Under the pieces are notes generated by a model. It ran no database searches. It saw only the letters and a list, made by a program, of their open reading frames with translations, and was not told where the DNA came from. This document shows positions 54,126 to 64,000 of a stretch of DNA of 64,000 bases, piece after piece. Position numbers and translations under genes: made by a program. This DNA comes from Trichaptum fuscoviolaceum (lineage: Eukaryota > Basidiomycota > Agaricomycetes > Hymenochaetales > Trichaptaceae). The DNA lies in NCBI GenBank assembly GCA_910574455.1, contig CAJSYZ010000008.1, positions 682,001 to 746,000 of the forward strand, in the 5' to 3' direction. Numbering within the stretch: the stretch's first letter is position 1; each line of letters opens with the position of its first letter.

Positions 54126-54352
54126 GTCAAGGAAAGGTGAGAGATGGAGAACGTCGCGACGCCCTTGAACTCTGGGTTCTGAGCTCGCTCGGACGCGTCA
54201 CGGTCCACCGTCGTGTCACGTGGTGTGACATTAGCCTGCCAGTGAGGGTGGCACACTGGCAGCGTCACACTCCTGACGGCCCTCTCATTTCGATTTGAAC
54301 CAGCATCCGCCGCGTGCCATCTACATGACCTTCGCCATCCTATTGCCTTCCT

Positions 54353-57204
54353 ATGTCGGGCGGAATAGCCAACCAATACTATCCTCAGGATCCGAAAGAA
54401 CACAACAGGAGACTCTTCACGAGGATCCATGCAGACCTTGCGTCCGACGACTCAGCAGTCTTCACCCACGCAGCGAATAAACTCACCAAGTTCCTCTCGA
54501 GAATAGACGCATATTATCCTGAGGCACACTCACAAGTAAGCTTTTCCGAATCACTGCCTGTCTTTTTGCTTGATCTCACAACACTAGATTCTGCAAAGTC
54601 TTCAGGTACAGCATTTGTTCAACAAGGCGTAATGCTTTTGCCTGATTGGAACTGCGTAGACAGCTCGGGAGACCCTGACCCGCCTTTCCAACTCTTCTGT
54701 CCCCTTTCATTGCAATCAACCGTACCCGAAGAACCTTGAGGGCAGAAGGCTCGCATACAAAGCGCTTGTTGAGACTGTTGTTAACTTCTCTGCGCAATTC
54801 GGACAAGTTGGGACCGCGCACGGTAAACTCGACTTGCTTGACATTCGATACCAACATTACACTTAGCTGAATCTTTAGAAACCTTGAAGCAGCTTGCACT
54901 ATCTGTTCAGTCATCGGAGGAAGCTATCGCGGTCTCTACATCCCCGGAACAGGGCGTTCCGCACCAAAACCGAGCCACCAAGTGCGTAGGCTCTGGCTCG
55001 AACTCATCCGGTAGCTAACGTTTTATCAAAGCCAAAGCCAAGGACATGCCGCGGGTGCTACACTACAACCATTCTCCTTAGGCTCATTTGCCAACTCTGG
55101 TAAGTAGAGAACTGCTTTCCTGCCTAGGTCCAGCAATGAATGTCTTTATGAAAGAACAACAAAATCCAACCCTGCCTACGGATTCCATAGCAAGTATAAC
55201 CCAGGGTAGGAGAAGCCTTTCAACAAATCCTTCTGGAAATATATCTACTCCTGGAAAAGCAACATCGCCTTCCGTAGATTCAGCCTCTCCTTTCCAATCG
55301 GTGGGTGAAATGGTAACGCCGTCTGCCACATCGGGAGATGTACACAATGCAACGGCCACTCAACGTTCGTCATTTCAGCTGCTTTTTCATTGAGAACCTC
55401 TACTTACCCTCAGCAGAAGGCCGATCAAACATACCTACGTCTAAAACCGAGGACTTAACGAGCGGCGGAGGATCATCGACGCCAGCGACTGCCAAGCCTA
55501 AGAGGAAACCAAAGCTCATTGCTAAAAAGCAACCGCTTCCTCAGGCTGTCGTTCAAGATGATTTCAAGCATTGGAAAGAAAGGAAAGGAGCTGCAGGGAG
55601 AGTTGTTACGCCAAGTAAGCCGGCGGCACCTACTGTCGCTACCACTTCGAGTGCAGCCATGCAGGAACCAGCGATCACGTCGAAAGTTTACTCGGATCAG
55701 ACCTCTCGAAATCAGAATACTCCTGCCAACCCATCTTCGCAATCCCCGAAGTTAGAAGACAAGGTCAATATCGTTGACCTTAAGGTCAAAACACCTGAGG
55801 TCATCGACCTGACTTTGGAAGACATTCAGGTAGGGTCAAATGATAGGACCGACGCTTTCAAAGGTGCAATTGCTCCGGATGCTGGGATTGCATCAAGCAG
55901 CATTGCGCCAATAGAGCACGGAGAAATGGATGAGCCTATGGACATTGAAGAATGCAACCCAAATCAAACCCCGGGCCGATTGAACAGAGAGCAGACCATG
56001 ACTAGCTCGTCCAGTCGAGATGCCATGATTGTTGAAAAGAGTGTTACCTTATTGGATAAGGATGATATCGTTGGACGTCAGTCCCCGATGTCTGGTGTCG
56101 AGCTCTTAACGAATCGTTCTTGTGAGTACAGAAATATTACGAAATTTTAGAACTAAACATGACCTGCAATAGCTGTACCGGAAGTTGAGGATCTTCACCC
56201 TAGCGAAGGTAATATATCGACTAAGTTACATCTCAGAAGAGGGCTAACATATTTCTATCTTGTCTATCAGGAAGGACGGGTGCAACGTCTATGGAAGCCG
56301 TCGAGAATGGGCTGAGTGACGTAGAAATGCAGAATCCTGCAGGTGGAGAGCAATCCAAGCAGCAGAACACTGCTCCGAAAGCCCAATCTCAGAGACCAAG
56401 CTTCGAGCGCAAAACAAATGGCGGGAACATTGGTCATACAAGCGCAAATGGACAGGATGCTCAAGTTGGTGCAAGTCGTAACTGCAAGTCTGAAGAACCA
56501 CGACCGATTTCACCCCCTATCGTTAGCGTTTTCAAGCCGCAGACTGTAGTACTGGCTTCGTATAATCTTGGGAAGGCAGCCGGAGAGATCACTATCGACT
56601 TCGAAGTGGCTTCGGGTATGGAGACCTTCGTCACTTTGTGGAAGACTCGTTTCAATCACGATCAGTAAGCATACATTCTTAGGTTGCTGGACATTTCTGA
56701 TTCAGCGTGGTTAATCAGTGATCTGACTCACGGCAGCTGTTTATCTCTCGCTTGTTATAGACTTGACCATTTCACGGACACAGAAATCGATATGAAGGAA
56801 ACGGGTGACTCGAGCGATATTTGCAAAGTGCTTCTATCAGCTCGTCCTTCTTGGCCAGACAATGGGATTCTCCAAGCAAGAATTGGGAATAAATGTGTCT
56901 TCCTTTCGCCTCCTGCTGTTGTACGTCATCTGTGACAACTGATGTACAAAAACTGAGTCTTTTCCTACAGACCACCAGGGATGGCTTTGTCGACTTAGCC
57001 CCTCACGTGGATGGCAGAAACCTGCTGATTAAGCTTGAACACGGAGCAGACTTGACGAACTACGTCTTCGCACTATTCTCTCACCCGCCAACACCAAATC
57101 AGCTCCGAGACCTTCGTGACCGTCGGAGAAAGGACGAGCAGTGGAAGGCAAGCTTACGAAACATCTGTAGACCATTTACTAAAGAGGAGATAGACAATAG
57201 CTAG
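54353..57204 (+). CDS. Unknown protein with SUMO-interaction-like motif and C-terminal β-rich module
   Basis: Starts MSGGIANQYYPQDPKEHN at 54353. The N-terminal ~150 residues are helical (RRLFTRIHADLASDDSAVFT; EGRRLAYKALVETVVNFSAQ). A long Ser/Thr/Pro-rich middle follows, with a KPKRKPKLIAKK basic patch and TPEVIDLTLEDI, which looks like a SUMO-interaction motif. The C-terminal ~220 residues form a module: VVLASYNLGKAAGEITIDFE, then ARIGNKCVFLSPPAV and DLAPHVDGRNLLIKLEHG with LTNYVFALFSHPPTP. The last exon ends RPFTKEEIDNS. The same module is seen, damaged, at 30494-31743. Several short introns; one uses a GTGCGT donor near 55000. Family not recognised; nuclear by motif content. Confidence 0.65.
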
Positions 57205-57337
57205 AATATCTCGCTTTGAATTTTTTGCTAAGCCTACATTCATGTTACTATAGTTGTAATTTTCATTGTTACTGTTTTATGTTTTCATACGCATTAGCTG
57301 TGTTGTAGTTTTGTAGAATTATTCATAAAGATTATGG

Positions 57338-60300
57338 TCATAACGTATGCCTAGATGAGTGGTGAGAGCCGGTCTCATTTCTCATTCCTCGAGTCAGCGT
57401 CATGAGCAGAGATTCGATACGGCCCTGTCGCTCCTGTACATTCTCCAGTTAATATCTATCAAATATCGACAAGGAAAGAGGGCAATGAACCTGAACTTCT
57501 CTCATTTCCTCCTTCAAACGTTGGACTGGCAGCTCCCGAATGTCCTGCAGCGCAGTCTCCAATCTACGAATGCTCGCAAGAGCATCGTCGGAGATCGCAG
57601 GTGGTACAGCCGTGGCATTCAAAGTGTTCATAGTGTTGTCCGATGCAGACGCAGTTATGCGTGGTGCTCCAAAAATTCGCGATAGTCGGCTTTTGGGCTT
57701 CGTTGGAGAGGTGTCAAATACGTCTGGAATCAGCTGGACTCGAAGGCTGTCCTGGCGAGCTCTCCTTGGAGTGGTCTGATTACCACCAGCTGGTTCGCGT
57801 ATGATAACGTCTCGTCCTCTTGGCGACCTCGTGCGGCTTCTTGCGTAGCTACGACCTAATGGAGAGGCAGGTAAGTCTTCCGTCGACGATAAAGATCTCA
57901 TGTCTGTTGTGTCTTCGTCGAACTTGTCAAACTCTGCGAACATGGCATCTTTCTGGTCACTCGAGAGTTCCACGTCGAAAATGGCGTCGTATACAGTGGT
58001 CGAGTGACTGCCGACGATTGCTTCGATGAATGGCATTGACTGAATGTTGCGGGAAAGGTTATAAAATGTGCGCTTCGGGTCACGGCTGTCGTCCTCGTCC
58101 TCATCAACCGCTGGTATGAAGTAACGCTCATACAGGCCGATGGTAGTTAGAATTGGGAAAGACTGCAGACATTGTGAGTTTTACATTGTGCTCTGAGAGG
58201 CATCGATATCAATTACCGTCAGCTTGATGAGAAACACGTTTAAAGAATGCAGCGTCCGTGGAGACACGAACCAGCTTGCAGGCATAAGCACAAGGTACGC
58301 GATGACATTGAAGGGAGGCTGATAGCTGAACAGGGCATCAGACTTGACTCTGTAAATAAATTGTCAGCGTCAAAGAAGATAAATGCGGATTTACCATACC
58401 CTTCAACAGTGCTGACCGTAAATTGATAAAGATACTACAAGAGTATATCAATAAGTGAGCTTCTAAAGGGGGGGGGGGGGCATACTGACTTCTTGAGTTG
58501 CATTCTATTCAAATAGATCAACGAGGATAATGATTTTCATTATGATCGGAACGTACCGAATCGATTCTCGCGAACGTGTTCGACAAGATTGCCATCAAGA
58601 CTATATGTTGTCAGCTCCAAAGAATTCTTGCCGAGGGCGAAGGACGAGGACATACTGGTAATGAGTAGTGTATTTGACAACGCGGCAAAGGAAACCATCA
58701 GAATCGGACCGAGAATCTTATGGAAACTCTCCGCCTGTGAGAAACTAAGGGATGTGTTTCCAAACCATATCTGCACCATAAGCCACATAATACTCTTCAG
58801 TTGCCACTTGTCCCCGGCTGTTGTATCAATGAGTTACAAAAAACCTACGAAACGATAAACATCACCACTGACCTAACGTCCATAAGGTAAATAGCATCCC
58901 GGAAAAGCAAATGGCCGCGATACCCATGAAGAAGACAAATTCAGCAATCATGCCTCGAAGTGCACTATGTCCAGTTAGCAACCCTCTAAGTAAGTATGTC
59001 TAAACGGATTACTCACAGGATGACAACGTTGTTCTTTATGGTGAAAAACGCGAGTCTCGATGCAGCAGGTTAGTCGCAAATATGACAGGTTAGAATATGA
59101 GCCAAGCACACCGAGGAAACAATATACACGCCCCACAGGCAAGAATGTTAAACGACAGCTCAGAATAGTAACCTGTAGGCAGAGTCACAACCGCCGTTGG
59201 TTTGGTAGTAAAGGTACATACGATCGTGCTGAGCGAGACCTTTTCCACGGAGTATAAAATATGCAACGCAGATTGACAAAAATGAGGCATCGAATACATT
59301 CCAAAGCTGATTGGTGTGGAAAGAAATGTCAACATCCCTTCTTTAGCTATCCGTTTTGAAACTTACGTTTGCAATGTAAACTGAAAGGAAGAGAGGGAAG
59401 GTCAGATAGTTCAAATCGAATCGCAGGCTATGACCACTCACTACTCCACCCATGCTCCTTGGCTTGAGCATACTCGTCCAGAATAAATCCAGCAGCGAAT
59501 ACCATGAAAATCATTTCCCATGGTCCCAAATGGTCAAGGTCTTGATCTACCGGAGACATTAATAATTGCATCATAGATAGGATACGAAGAAACTCCTTAC
59601 GGGACAAGCATAGACAGAATGACAACATCAGCATAGCGAAGTTTAGAAACTCGAGGATGGCGTTGTATTTGGGTACCCGCAGTCTATTTGAAAGCATTAG
59701 AACGAAAATAAGCTCCATCATTGAATACATACCGGTAATGATCCAGAAACGGCGCAGTTCTGACATCATACAATTTTAGAGGTCGAGGTTTGTAATTGTC
59801 GGCTAGGACGGAGGATCTTGATGGTGTCGTGTAGACAATACGTCCGGCATAGATATCATTTACAATCGCTTGCACATCACTACTCGCCAAGAATCTCTTT
59901 GCACCTGTAGCTATAGCCAACTGAAAGCATGCAAATGCATTAGGCATCGTCTCTTGAGTCACTTAAACAAAACGTACCTCAAGCGCGGAATTTGGATCTT
60001 CCAGATCCTCCTCATTACCTCCAACCGCATCCTGTACTTCAGCGACCACTTCGGACGGGGCGCCGGCAGTCGGCCTCCAGCTGGTCGTGAGTGCAGTCGC
60101 AAGGGCAAATCCGCGTCTGTCCTCTTCGTGGTGTTGTCGCATGAGCTTTATTGCGAGAAGTTCACAGAGATCAGCGCGAGTCATCATGGTATTTGCATGG
60201 GCGAGGCTCTTCGCTGCTTGAGCGAGGAAACGCGACCGCACTACGAAACATGCGTACACAGTCGCCAAATTGTCAATCCTCTCATACTTGCGGACCAGAG

Positions 60301-60648
60301 GCCGAACAGTGATGTGATTTATGTCGGTAGCTGTAAGTTGACTTGGAGTGCAAGAAGCAATAAGTCACTTGAATATTGACTTTTGCAGCAGTGACTTACT
60401 CCCATGTCATACCCGATTCTTGTACGGAAAGTCAGCGAAAAAGTGAGCACTGGAACGTTATTCGGAACCTACCAATTTCAACCTAATTAACGCAGAGCGA
60501 ATGTCACTATCTAGTCAGAATCAAAGTAAGGTGGTAGACTCACTTCAACATCGTGCTTGATGCAAAGAATTAGAGGAAAAACTTGCACCGAGGCGAGGTC
60601 CTCTGGCGACGGCACGTTGAGCCTCTGATACTCACTATCATCCTCCAT
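57338..60648 (-). CDS. YVC1: Yvc1-type TRP cation channel
   Basis: Large minus-strand gene with many short exons, starting MEDDSEYQRLNVPSPEDL. The N-terminal cytosolic part (SHANTMMTRADLCELLAIK-like; RRGFALATALTTSWRP) is followed by hydrophobic segments: AILEFLNFAMLMLSFCLCLS, WEMIFMVFAAGFILDEYAQ, AEFVFFMGIAAICFSGMLF, the pore region MVQIWFGNTSLSFSQ, ILGPILMVSFAALSNTLLIT and NVIAYLVLMPASWF. The tail is Ser/Arg-rich with a coiled-coil end (ASIRRLETALQDIREL then ERQGRIESLLMTL). This is the architecture of Yvc1/TRPY1, which releases Ca2+ from the vacuole on osmotic or mechanical stress. The last exon begins after an AG at about 57440 and stops at 57338. A run of 10 or more G lies in an intron near 58469. 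Confidence 0.85.
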
Positions 60649-60903
60649 GATGTGGAACCGGGAAGCACTTTTGGCGTGAGACGAAGGAAGAAGTAGACGA
60701 GCTTAAGATGTGGTCAACTCAGTCGCTGCACCAGTGGAACCGAGGTCATTCTTATAGTACTTTCATGAAACGCATGCACAACAATTTTAGCCTGAAGATC
60801 CGGAGAGTAAAGCAGCCGTGGGAACTCCCATTAATTTTAGGCGCCCATTTAGCGCTCTCTCGCAACATCAACATACATGTACAGATCAAGTTTCAATTAC
60901 ATT
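60649..60903. other. Short intergenic region
   Basis: 255 bp between the channel start and the PLP-protein stop. It must hold the channel promoter. No feature otherwise. Confidence 0.4.
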
Positions 60904-61965
60904 TTAGTTGGCTTCTCCTTTCTTCTGACGTTCCCCAAATATTCCAGTTCCTACTCTAACGATGTCGCTGCCAGCGCGTAACGCAACTTCAAAGTCGCTC
61001 GACATACCCATACTCATCAGAATTCTTCCGTTCTGACCCCAGTTATCCGCTTGAGGAAGAACATTTCCCATGTGGCGTTCCAGGACATCCCGAGTGCGCT
61101 TCAAGGCCTCGAAATCACGGTTTTCATCCGTCTGCGATAGCGACTCGGTAATCGACCCGATAGTCATTAGTCCTTGTAATCGAAGGCGGGGGCATTTTTC
61201 TAGGATATGCCTCGCGGTCACGATCAACTCAGAATCGGCTGGCGAATCTTCCGATAGTGGTGCGAGGCCAGACTTCGAGTCCTCTCCTGAGGTGTTGACT
61301 TGTAGCAGAACGTTAAGGGGGGAGGAGTCGCGATCGGCTGGCAGAGCTTTGTTCACAGCTTCCGCGGCTTTGATTGACGATATGGTCTGGATTGTGTGCA
61401 GGTTTGGTATAGCTGATATCAATCCGCAATATTAATATGAGTAGATACCGTGCATTCTGGCGAACGTACAGGCAAGAATCTTTGATTTGTTTGTTTGTAA
61501 AGTTCCAATGAAGTGCCATCGAATATCTTGAGGTAGCTTCAATTCGCAAGACCCAGGACAATGAAGCGAACGCAAAATTAATATTATTTCTATGAGTCAA
61601 TATTCATGCTTAATTGTAATCAATGGAGACAGGCATAAGCGCACCTGCTTCGCTTTGTCAACGAGCTCCTGGACGTAGTTCTCCCCGAAATCGCGCTGCC
61701 CTTGCTCATAGCATGCCAGAATGTCAGAGGAGGGTTTATACTTCGATACAGCCACCAGTAGGGGTCCTGAATCTGCCCGAGATGACGAAGCCTCTCTAAC
61801 GCGACGACGAATATCTTCTAAGTTCGCAGCAAGGTCCGCTGCACGATCTGGAGACGCAGATGAGACTGTCAAAGATGAACTCATGGAAAACGCAAATCTG
61901 CGATAAAGTGATTTGTTCGGTGTCTTCAGAAAGTATCTATAAACAGATAAAGCCCTTCGCATCAA
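60904..61965 (-). CDS. Pyridoxal-phosphate homeostasis protein (YggS/PROSC family)
   Basis: Three exons (61965-61645, 61536-61470, 61412-60904) sum to 897 bases, 298 residues in one frame. Family marks: LLVAVSKYKPSSDILACYEQ with the PLP-binding Lys in VSKYK, DFGENYVQEL, DIRWHFIGTLQTNKSK, VLLQVNTSGEDSKSG, GLMTIGS and LSMGMSSDFEVAL...VRVGTGIFGER. These proteins bind PLP without catalysis and buffer its free level. An N-terminal basic, amphipathic stretch (RRALSVYRYFLKTPNKSLYR) may target mitochondria; a later Met (MSSSLTV) would give the cytosolic form. That alternative is inference. Confidence 0.95.
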
Positions 61966-62285
61966 CGTTTAAAGTCAGAGAGAAAGCGAGAGGTCTGCAA
62001 ATTCAAGTTGTGTTGTGCTTTGCAACTTCAAGTTGATTCTGGAAGTGACGACATGCGTGACAGGCACTGCCGCTGTCACGGCCTACTAGTTGTCACATAT
62101 GTGACAAATAGTTGGACGTCTATTATTAGAACTCATGCTTTCAATCATGAAGTGCGTCATGTAGCACCATTCACCGTCCCATCGCCGTGCGCAATTATTA
62201 TCCGAGTCAACAGCATTGACGAGCTAACCTTGCCCCGCCTTCCGGGCGACAATCAGGGTATCCCAAGCTTCCAACTCAACTAACC
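61966..62285. promoter_or_regulatory. Divergent promoter region
   Basis: 320 bp between the start codons of the PLP-protein gene (minus) and the UPF0014 gene (plus). It contains near-palindromic TGTCACATATGTGACA at about 62090-62105, a candidate regulator site. Confidence 0.5.
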
Positions 62286-63206
62286 ATGGATGATCCTGGC
62301 TCGGGCGCACAAACTCATCTATCATGGGCGAACGTTGGACTTGCCTTTCTTTTTGTCGCATTCGACGCCGGCGTATCACAAGGTCTAGGACTAGGTGTCG
62401 GCTTGCCTCTCATCACGGCGGCTACGCGATGTATCATACAGTTGACCCTTATGTCTCTCGTATTGGCAAAGGTTTTCGAGTCTGAGAATCCTTGGGGTGT
62501 GGCAGCCCTAGCAGGTAGGTCAAGACCATATATCTCCATTTCATGGTGTTTGATAATATCTGAAGTCCTCTTAAATATATTGGGAGCTGCGGAAGTCAGT
62601 GAGTACTCAACAGTTGAACTTCCGGTTTCCGTGGCTGAGCGCCTGTGTTCTGTGCTTGCGTAGACGTGAATAAAGCGAAGTTTCGATTTGCACATATGGT
62701 GTGTCACTCAACCCCCCTTTCGTTTCTCCAGCTTACACTACCTCGGACGTTACATAGTTTCCCATCACATTATTCTCCATGCTGTGTGGAACAATTCCAG
62801 TCGCTGTCGTTGGAGCCAAGCTCGCAATGGCTGTCGAGCCGGTGTGGAAGCCCGACCAGTTTAGTCAGTCGGAAGAATTTCTCCAATTTCTGTGGCTTCA
62901 GCTAATGTGCTGTGAATAGTACCGGTTGTTGGCATGCTATGTGGCGCGACAGTGTCTGCAGTGATAATTGTTCTAAACTATGTCCTAAAGGAGATTTAGT
63001 GAGTTAATTTCCGAGGCTTTCACCCCTGTAGCGCAAGCTCTGAGGACGCTCTGCACAGTATCTTGCTAATTAGAAATTTCTCATAGTGAAAACAGAGATA
63101 AGGTTGAGACTTATCTCGCCTTTGGTGCGACTCGATTCGAGGCGTGCCAGCCAGTAGCAAAGGAGGCACTTCGACTGGCACTCACGCCGCCAATTAATCA
63201 GATGAG
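62286..63206 (+). CDS. UPF0014 (FetB-like) membrane protein, 3' end not found
   Basis: Six exons join in phase: 62286-62514, 62566-62598, 62664-62698, 62758-62863, 62920-62998, 63087-63206, about 200 residues. Matches to the UPF0014/FetB family: LSWANVGLAFLFVAFDAGVS, LGLGVGLPLITAATRCIIQL, SLVLAKVFESENPWGVAALA, MLCGTIPVAVVGAKLAMAVE, PVWKPDQFIPVVGMLCGATV, YLAFGATRFEACQPVAKEAL and LTPPINQM. In bacteria FetB is the permease of an iron-export ABC pair; the fungal role is unsettled. Exon 6 ends ATG AG| before GCGAGT, the phase where the family continues with a Ser. The expected next exon (membrane segments 5-7) is not in the remaining 794 bases, so the gene has either a long intron or a broken 3' end. 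Confidence 0.85.
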
Positions 63207-64000
63207 GCGAGTCATATTTCCGTGTTTCTTCCTTAGCCGAACCTCTCGTTTTCCTTCTGCGCACTATCGAGTGCCTGTTCTTCATCTTCTTGGATTGGTA
63301 TACGTGAGATCTTCTGCCTTCTAGTTTCGACGAGGCGTTCGAACATCTCCTGCACTGTCGAGCGAAGTCGCCCACGGATGAGCTTCTCCCTTTTATTCCT
63401 CCGCGGTTGTTTGACTCGTTCGCTGGAATGGCGTGCCCTATTTGCTTTCGCTCTGATACATCTTAAGTCGTTGGAAGTCCAACTCAATGCTTCGTAGCAT
63501 ATCATGGCCGAGCTACCGGGTTGTTCTGACCTTTTTTTGACCATCTCCATGGAGCGTTCTGATTGCTCAATCTGTTGCTTCTCACGCACTCGAATCTTCG
63601 TCCACCTCTCCCCCGCACCTTCGATTGCTTTCAGTCCAAGAAGTGACAGCAGAATAATACCATCGCGATTTATTGTGGCGGTAGTGGTATTCGCCTTATA
63701 GGTTCCGTCGTATACGCGGCTATTACTTCTTTCGTCAAAACAATCTCTCACAACATTTGCCCCCCTTATCAAAACACCATTCAGAATTTTATGCAATGCG
63801 ACCTCGCCGGGTCTACAATACGACAGGCCGTCTCAACAGTTTAAAGAAGGCTGCCAAGTCCACAATATGTTCATGCTGCGTTCTCTTTTCTTTCACATCA
63901 TCACCATCACGGTGGATTCTCTCAGTTCATGTCATCAGTTTACCTATTCTGGGTTGCTCAGTATCGTCTGCTTCTCGAGTTGAAGAGGTCAGGCCCCCGA
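63207..64000. other. End of window; minus-strand open frame of unknown nature
   Basis: A minus-strand frame (63233 to about 63790) encodes ~185 residues, Arg/Glu-rich with a coiled-coil look (EKQQIEQSERSMEMVKK; RGRLRSTVQEMFERLVETRR). It has no recognised family and no clear ATG. It could be an exon of a gene reaching beyond the window or an insertion in the intron of the UPF0014 gene. Confidence 0.35.

Overview
The window is nuclear DNA from a filamentous basidiomycete, most likely a mushroom-forming Agaricomycete. Coding regions are cut into many short exons by introns of about 45-70 bp with GT..AG ends. The gene content fits: TKL-type kinases with an HGD catalytic loop, a KDZ (Kyakuja-Dileera-Zisupton) transposase, a SUR7/PalI protein, a Yvc1-type TRP channel and an intron-containing tRNA-Leu(CAA).

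The left 24 kb is repeat-rich and nested. Four copies of a ~1.25 kb unit (two direct at 779-3286, two inverted at 7013-8306 and 23045-24266) each carry a decayed fragment of a BSD2/NDFIP-family gene. A large composite element (8320-23044) has landed exactly at the junction of the two inverted copies. It has ~160-bp terminal inverted repeats containing a 51-bp palindrome, a 7-bp target duplication CAAGCAG, a KDZ transposase gene and two further minus-strand genes of unknown function. An almost intact Ty1/copia retrotransposon (9184-14138; LTRs differing at one of 258 bases; 5-bp target duplication GTACT) is inserted in the last exon of one of those genes. The order of events is therefore readable: BSD2-like tandem repeats, then the KDZ element, then copia. 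The transposase now carries a frameshift and an in-frame TGA, so it looks dead.

From about 24.3 kb to the end the window is mostly ordinary gene-dense sequence: a TKL kinase (24892-27049), a SUR7/PalI membrane protein, a cytochrome b5-domain protein, a possibly broken gene sharing a C-terminal module with a later gene, a duplicated and degenerate tyrosine-recombinase-like locus (32.4-38.3 kb), tRNA-Leu, a helical-repeat protein, a type B carboxylesterase (15 exons), an AT-hook/Myb-like regulator, the DEAD-box helicase Dbp6, a second TKL kinase, the DNA polymerase delta subunit Cdc27/POLD3, an unknown protein with a SUMO-interaction-like motif, the vacuolar TRP channel Yvc1, a PLP-homeostasis protein (YggS/PROSC) and a UPF0014 membrane protein whose last recognisable exon ends at 63206.

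Exon coordinates were worked out by hand from reading frame and splice signals and may be off by one or two bases. Where summed exons give an intact frame this is stated.
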